Shown here piece after piece: positions 6,972 to 9,621 of a stretch of 9,621 bases of DNA. The position numbers and the translations under genes were made by a program. Where the stretch lies: the NCBI GenBank assembly GCA_031404455.1, contig JANNHP010000276.1, positions 1 through 9,621 on the forward strand, in the 5' to 3' direction. The notes beneath the pieces were generated by a model that was not told the origin of the DNA, made no database searches, and saw nothing but the letters and a program-made list of their open reading frames with translations. Source of the DNA: JANNHP01 sp031404455 (GTDB lineage Bacteria > Planctomycetota > JAJSAM01 > JAJVHW01). Positions within the stretch are counted from its first letter, which is position 1. Each line of letters begins with the position of its first letter.

Positions 6972-7862
6972 ATGACGGTCGCGAAGGAACGTCACGCAGT
7001 CATCGACCTCCTGAACGAGGCGCTCTCGGCCGAGTACCACTCGTTCATCGGCCACGCGCTCAACTCGAACCCGTTCGTCCCGCCCGGCTGCGAGAAGGAC
7101 GTGGAGTTCCTCGAGACGCTGCGCGACGACGAGAACCTGAACGCGAAGGCGCTCCTCGTCCAGCTCGGCCGCTACCGCGCGGGCCCGACTCTCAAGGCGT
7201 TCCGCTTCTGGAAGGAAGACCTCAACTTCCTCGGCATCGACTGGCTCGTCGTCCGCGCGGCGGAGATCGCGAGGCAGGACGTCGCGCGCGTCGAGGCGCT
7301 CGCGAAGCGCGTCCCCTCGAGCGACGCGGAGCTCGCGGCGACGTTCGTGTCGATCCTCGAGACGCGGCGCCGTCACGCGGCGGAGCTCGGAACGCTCGCC
7401 TTGAAGCGCCAGAAAGAGCGCGACGCCCGGCGTGCGACGGCGTTCAAGGCGACCGGCATCCCGCTGAAGAAGCCCGCGGCCGCGAAACCGGCCGGGGCGA
7501 CGTCGGCCGCGGCACCGGCCGCGGGCGGCGCGCCGAAGGCCCCGTCGCTTCCGGGCGCCCCGAAAGCTCCGTCGCTGCCCGGCGCTCCGAAGCCGCCGGG
7601 AGCTCCGAGCGCTCCGCGTCCGCCCGGTGCGCCGAGTGCTCCGAAGCCCCCCGGTGCGCCGAGTGCGCCGAGGCCGCCGGGAGCTCCGAGCGCGCCGAAG
7701 CCTCCCGGTGCGCCGAGTCCGCCGCAGCCGGCCGCGCCGCGGATACCGGCACCCGAGGCGCCCACCGCGGAGGCGATCGTCCCCCCTGCCGACGGACCGA
7801 AGCTCACCGGGCCTCCGGGTCCGAACTACAAGCCCACGCCGCCCAAGCCGTACAAGCGCTGA
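6972..7862 (+). CDS. Ferritin-like four-helix protein with proline-rich repeat tail, function unknown
   Basis: The 296-residue product has two parts. Residues about 5-150 look like a bacterioferritin-type four-helix bundle: helix A with LLNEALSAEYHSF (E21), helix B with DDENLNAKALLVQLGR, helix C around E98, and helix D with ILETRRRHAAEL. Compared with bacterioferritin, E21, E54 and H135 match diiron ligands. The histidine of the first ExxH is N57 and the glutamate of the second ExxH is R132, so a normal ferroxidase site is doubtful. Residues about 165-296 are a low-complexity Pro/Ala/Gly/Lys tail with nine-residue repeats, probably disordered, ending in a basic PKPYKR. There is no signal peptide or membrane helix, so it is probably cytoplasmic. 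I choose ATG 6972, 1 nt after nuoN, with TTGGAG at 6957-6962 as ribosome binding site; an upstream TTG at 6957 would remove that site. The operon position suggests co-expression with complex I. The fold call rests on pattern matching and the role is unknown. Confidence 0.85.
   Translation: MTVAKERHAVIDLLNEALSAEYHSFIGHALNSNPFVPPGCEKDVEFLETLRDDENLNAKALLVQLGRYRAGPTLKAFRFWKEDLNFLGIDWLVVRAAEIARQDVARVEALAKRVPSSDAELAATFVSILETRRRHAAELGTLALKRQKERDARRATAFKATGIPLKKPAAAKPAGATSAAAPAAGGAPKAPSLPGAPKAPSLPGAPKPPGAPSAPRPPGAPSAPKPPGAPSAPRPPGAPSAPKPPGAPSPPQPAAPRIPAPEAPTAEAIVPPADGPKLTGPPGPNYKPTPPKPYKR
7527..7721 (+). repeat. Tandem 27-nt repeats encoding PGAP-type nonapeptides
   Basis: Two copies of GAPKAPSLP lie at 7527-7553 and 7554-7580. 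Five 27-nt units encoding P-(K/R)-PPGAPS-(A/P) follow at 7587-7721, with K,R,K,R,K in the second position. The copies differ mostly at third codon positions, so the amino-acid pattern is better kept than the DNA. Units 1 and 4 share the codons GGA GCT CCG AGC. Units 2, 3 and 5 share GGT GCG CCG AGT. Confidence 0.9.
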
Positions 7863-7923
7863 CCCCGTTTCGACATCTGTTGAGCGGCGTCGCGTCGTCG
7901 CCTGCGTCGCGGTCGGCCGAGGA

Positions 7924-7952
7924 TTGACGGGGCGCGCGGCAGCGGGCATCTT
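7924..7952 (+). promoter_or_regulatory. Possible sigma70-type promoter for the secreted-protein gene
   Basis: TTGACG at 7924-7929 is a good -35 element, followed after exactly 17 nt by CATCTT at 7947-7952, a weak -10 with three of six consensus bases. This lies in the 156-nt gap 7863-8018, the first gap in the window long enough for a promoter, about 67 nt before the next ATG. A 6-bp hairpin (TCCGGG/CCCGGA, 7977-7995, 7-nt loop) would fall in the leader of the message. The rest of the gap shows no strong terminator. Chance matches are easy to find, so this is tentative. Confidence 0.3.
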
Positions 7953-8018
7953 TCGGCCACTCATCCCGCCGGATCGTCCGGGTTCGCAGCCCGGAGAGCG
8001 ACGGCACCTGGAGGTTCC

Positions 8019-8624
8019 ATGTCGATCCTCGTTCGGCGCATCGCCCTCGCCCTCTTGTCCGCAGTGGCCGCAATCGCGGCAGCCGCTTCGCTTCCGGCCG
8101 AGGCGAAGGGCGGGTTCAAGCCGTTCTTCGTCGCGAAGCTCCCGGGCGAGCCGAAGGGTGCCTCGTCCTGGAAGGCGACCACCAAGGCGCCGATCGGGAA
8201 CGGGACCGGCTTCATCTACAACGACGCCAACGGATCGATCGCGCTGACCGGGGTCACGATCAAGCCCGGCCTCACGACGACCAACGTGTTGATGACCGTG
8301 AACGTGTTCGCCGGGATGGACCTCACCGGGGTGACGTTCCCCGTGTCACGGCCGGCGGCCGTCGCGCTCAGCTACTCCAAGACCAAGATCAAGCTCTCCG
8401 ACCCGACCAACCCGAAGATCACCGCCTACACGTACTCCGCCGACTCCGCGACCGGCGTGACGCTTACGGTCAATTCCTACGATCCCGCGACCGGCGAGAT
8501 CACGGGCACCCTGAGCGGCAACATGGTCTTCCACGAGAATGCTCAGGATCCGAACGACGACGCTCGCGACGGCGAAGTCGTGGCGCTGAAGAACGCGAAG
8601 TTCGCCCTGAAGTCGCTGCAGTAG
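8019..8624 (+). CDS. Secreted protein of unknown function, Sec signal peptide, beta-rich
   Basis: The 201-residue product begins with a classic Sec signal: basic SILVRR, a hydrophobic run of alanines and leucines (about residues 8-23), and a likely signal peptidase I site after AEA (29/30). It has no cysteine, so it is not a lipoprotein and has no disulfides. The mature part (about 172 residues) is rich in Thr, Ser, Gly and Asn with alternating hydrophobics, which suggests beta-strands. The C-terminal pattern VTLTVNSYD..TGEITGTLSG (147-166), then VVALKNAKFAL (187-197), resembles the closing strands of small extracytoplasmic beta proteins such as those grouped as DUF6252; this is a resemblance only. 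A GGAGG at 8010-8014 lies 4 nt before the ATG. The gene is separated from both neighbours by more than 130 nt and looks monocistronic. It is probably periplasmic or exported; I do not recognise a function. Confidence 0.88.
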   Translation: MSILVRRIALALLSAVAAIAAAASLPAEAKGGFKPFFVAKLPGEPKGASSWKATTKAPIGNGTGFIYNDANGSIALTGVTIKPGLTTTNVLMTVNVFAGMDLTGVTFPVSRPAAVALSYSKTKIKLSDPTNPKITAYTYSADSATGVTLTVNSYDPATGEITGTLSGNMVFHENAQDPNDDARDGEVVALKNAKFALKSLQ

Positions 8625-8656
8625 CCTTCTTCCGAGCGCGAGAGGGACGGCCAGGC

Positions 8657-8676
8657 TCGGCGCGAAGCCGCGCCGA
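8657..8676 (+). terminator. GC-rich hairpin, possible terminator of the secreted-protein gene
   Basis: TCGGCGCG (8657-8664) and CGCGCCGA (8669-8676) form a perfect 8-bp stem with the 4-nt loop AAGC, 33 nt after the stop at 8624. No T-tract follows, so it is not a canonical intrinsic terminator. It could still stabilise the 3' end or mark a Rho-dependent stop. The rest of 8625-8758 holds the direct repeat GGGCACCCG (8686-8694 and 8702-8710) and the ribosome binding site of the next gene; I saw no good promoter match. Confidence 0.35.
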
Positions 8677-8758
8677 CGAGATTCCGGGCACCCGGGCCGA
8701 GGGGCACCCGTACTCTTTCCCGCGACCTCCCCGACCCCTTCACCAGAGGAAGCCCAAC

Positions 8759-9292
8759 ATGTCCACGACGACCCCGACGTCCACCACCGCCCCCGCAATG
8801 ACCATCTCCGACTCGGCGCTCGCGAAGATCCGCGACGTGATGGCGCAGCAGCAGCTCGAGGCGGACGAGAGGAACCTGCGCGTGTTCGTCGAGGGCGGCG
8901 GCTGCTGCGGCGGCGGGCCGTCGTTCGGGCTCGCGTTCGACAAGGCGACCGACGAGGACACCAAGTTCACGCTCGGGGGGATGAACGTGATCGTCGACCC
9001 GATGAGCCTGCCCTACTGCGCGGGCGCCACGATCGACTACCTCGACGGTCCCGAGGTCCAGGGCTTCAAGGTGAACGCTCCGGCGATGCAGCAGCAGACG
9101 GGCGGCGGATGCAGCTCGGGCGGATGCGGCAGCGGTGGAGGCGGAGGCGGTGGAGGCGGCTGCGGTTCGGGTGGCGGCGGGGGCTGCGGCTCCGGCGGCG
9201 GTCACTCGCACGGCGCCGAGGGTCACTCGCACGAGGCGGCGAAGGGCCATTCGCACGGCGGCGGGGGCGGCGGCGGTTGCGGCTGCGGTTAG
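8759..9292 (+). CDS. HesB/IscA-family (A-type) iron-sulfur cluster carrier with Cys/Gly/His-rich tail
   Basis: A-type carriers receive Fe-S clusters, or iron, and deliver them to apoproteins, using three cysteines in the pattern GGC(S/A)G ... CxCG. The 177-residue product has the core at residues about 14-112: MTISDSALAKI, then LRVFVEGGGCCGG with C49 as the first conserved ligand, GLAFD, IVDPMSLPYCAGATIDYLDG and GFKVNAPA. Where the family normally has CGCG shortly after the NPNA-like motif, this protein has GGGCSSGGCGSG (C118, C123), followed by a poly-Gly tail with C135 and C143, three HSH motifs (149-151, 156-158, 164-166) and a terminal CGCG (C174, C176). The ATG is preceded by AGAGGA at 8745-8750, 8 nt away; an internal ATG (8798) at the start of the core has no ribosome binding site. 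The family is clear, but the client proteins are not. Delivery to complex I is possible from context only. It is too divergent to name iscA or erpA. Confidence 0.9.
   Translation: MSTTTPTSTTAPAMTISDSALAKIRDVMAQQQLEADERNLRVFVEGGGCCGGGPSFGLAFDKATDEDTKFTLGGMNVIVDPMSLPYCAGATIDYLDGPEVQGFKVNAPAMQQQTGGGCSSGGCGSGGGGGGGGGCGSGGGGGCGSGGGHSHGAEGHSHEAAKGHSHGGGGGGGCGCG
9101..9289 (+). repeat. Low-complexity Gly/Cys/His-coding tract
   Basis: This GGC/GGA/GGT-rich stretch encodes residues 115-177 of the HesB-like protein. It has polyglycine runs of up to nine residues, repeated CGSGG units (from C123, C135 and C143) and three G-H-S-H units spaced 7 and 8 residues apart. The histidine units are also similar in DNA (GGTCACTCGCAC twice, GGCCATTCGCAC once), which points to internal duplication. 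Such tracts are prone to length variation and to sequencing or assembly error. Confidence 0.85.
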
Positions 9293-9322
9293 CCCTCCGC
9301 GGCTGCCCGTCCCGGAACTGAG

Positions 9323-9621
9323 TTGGAGAAGCGCGCCGCGCTCTCGATCGCGCTGATCGTCGTGGGCGTCGGCGCTTCGGCGCTCGTCGCATTCGGCGTC
9401 GGGACCGATCCGCCTGTGCGCGCGACGCCGTCTGAGCCGCGGCCCGCGGTGACGTCGCTGTCCGGGCTCGCCACGCCGGACGAGCTCAAGCTCTGGAACG
9501 CGCGCGGTTGCGTCACCTGCCACGGCGGCGAGGCGCGCGGCGGGCCGCTCGGTCCGGACCTCACGAAGGTGATCCCGCTCTATCTCCGGAAGTTCGGCTC
9601 GGCGGAGTCTGCGAGGGAGCG
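9323..9621 (+). CDS. Membrane-anchored cytochrome c, 3' end outside the window
   Basis: The frame is open from the HesB stop to the window edge. From TTG 9323 it gives 99 residues: a basic start (EKR), one hydrophobic segment (about residues 5-26) acting as an uncleaved anchor or signal, a Pro/Thr-rich linker, and a heme c site CVTCH at residues 63-67 (nt 9509-9523). This is followed by GG and then GPLGPDLT, typical of small class I cytochromes. The heme domain would face the periplasm and carry electrons to or from a respiratory partner; the axial methionine lies beyond the edge. TTG is chosen because it is the only start that leaves a basic residue cluster before the membrane helix. The ribosome binding site is weak (GGA at 9314-9316). 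It follows the HesB-like gene by 30 nt in the same frame. The family is clear; the specific role and total length are unknown. Confidence 0.85.
   Translation, partial: MEKRAALSIALIVVGVGASALVAFGVGTDPPVRATPSEPRPAVTSLSGLATPDELKLWNARGCVTCHGGEARGGPLGPDLTKVIPLYLRKFGSAESARE

Noticed and set aside
3457..6975. A 1172-codon open frame on the + strand spanning the end of nuoL, nuoM and nuoN
   Set aside because: It is an off-frame shadow: the translation is almost all Arg, Pro, Gly, Asp and His, with no domain. The in-frame nuoM and nuoN products carry all family motifs.
7373..7807. Minus-strand Gly/Ala-rich open frame opposite the proline repeats
   Set aside because: It is simply the complement of Pro/Ala/Gly codons. 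The + strand gene has a ribosome binding site, operon position and a structured N-terminal domain.
7886..7902. Possible terminator after the ferritin-like gene (GGCG...CGCC)
   Set aside because: It has only a 4-bp stem with a 9-nt loop and no T-tract; this is expected by chance in GC-rich DNA.
7976..7996. tRNA T-arm-like hairpin CCGGG-TTCGCAG-CCCGG
   Set aside because: The loop lacks the conserved A58 position, and no matching acceptor, D or anticodon arms are found upstream. It is kept only as a leader hairpin.
8705..8720. TACTCT at 8711-8716 as a -10 box for the HesB-like gene
   Set aside because: It matches only three of six consensus bases and no -35 element lies 15-19 nt upstream.

Overview
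This is a GC-rich, densely coding bacterial window with every supported gene on the + strand. It covers the distal half of an operon for respiratory complex I (NADH:quinone oxidoreductase, Nuo/type I), followed by an accessory tail of four genes. The order is nuoH (C-terminal part only)-nuoI-nuoJ-nuoK-nuoL-nuoM-nuoN, and then a ferritin-like protein with a proline-rich repeat tail. Two short intergenic regions follow, bounding a small secreted protein, then an A-type (HesB/IscA) iron-sulfur carrier with a Cys/Gly/His-rich tail. The last gene is the start of a membrane-anchored cytochrome c that runs off the right edge. The organism is probably a high-GC, Gram-negative-type respiring bacterium, judging by Sec export, a c-type cytochrome and a complete set of complex I pump subunits. 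The phylum cannot be fixed from sequence reading alone.

Layout: 1-92 does not read as NuoH in any frame, although NuoH homology is clear from about 93 to 491. From nuoI to the ferritin-like gene (492-7862) neighbouring genes are separated by at most 3 nt or overlap by 1-4 nt, so this looks like one translationally coupled transcript. All antiporter-like subunits keep the Glu and Lys residues expected for proton translocation: NuoL E144/K226/K399, NuoM E143/K227/K258/E400, NuoN E154/K237/K267/K426, NuoK E38/E75. NuoI keeps both four-cysteine cluster motifs. Complex I from NuoI to NuoN therefore looks functional.

After nuoN the content changes. The gene at 6972-7862 starts 1 nt after nuoN and joins a bacterioferritin-like four-helix domain, whose diiron ligands look partly lost, to a tail of nine-residue Pro/Gly/Ala repeats. 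At 7863-8018 there is a possible promoter and a leader hairpin, then a 201-residue exported protein of unknown function. At 8625-8758 there is a GC-rich hairpin and a short direct repeat, then the HesB-like gene and the cytochrome c gene.

I found no tRNA, rRNA, CRISPR array, transposon, integrase or origin. No stretch over 300 bases lacks a gene. Most of the window is conserved housekeeping. The points worth a second look are the broken 5' end of nuoH, the degenerate ferritin-like/proline-repeat protein, and the unusual metal-binding tail of the HesB-like protein. I see no convincing evidence for a new multi-gene system.
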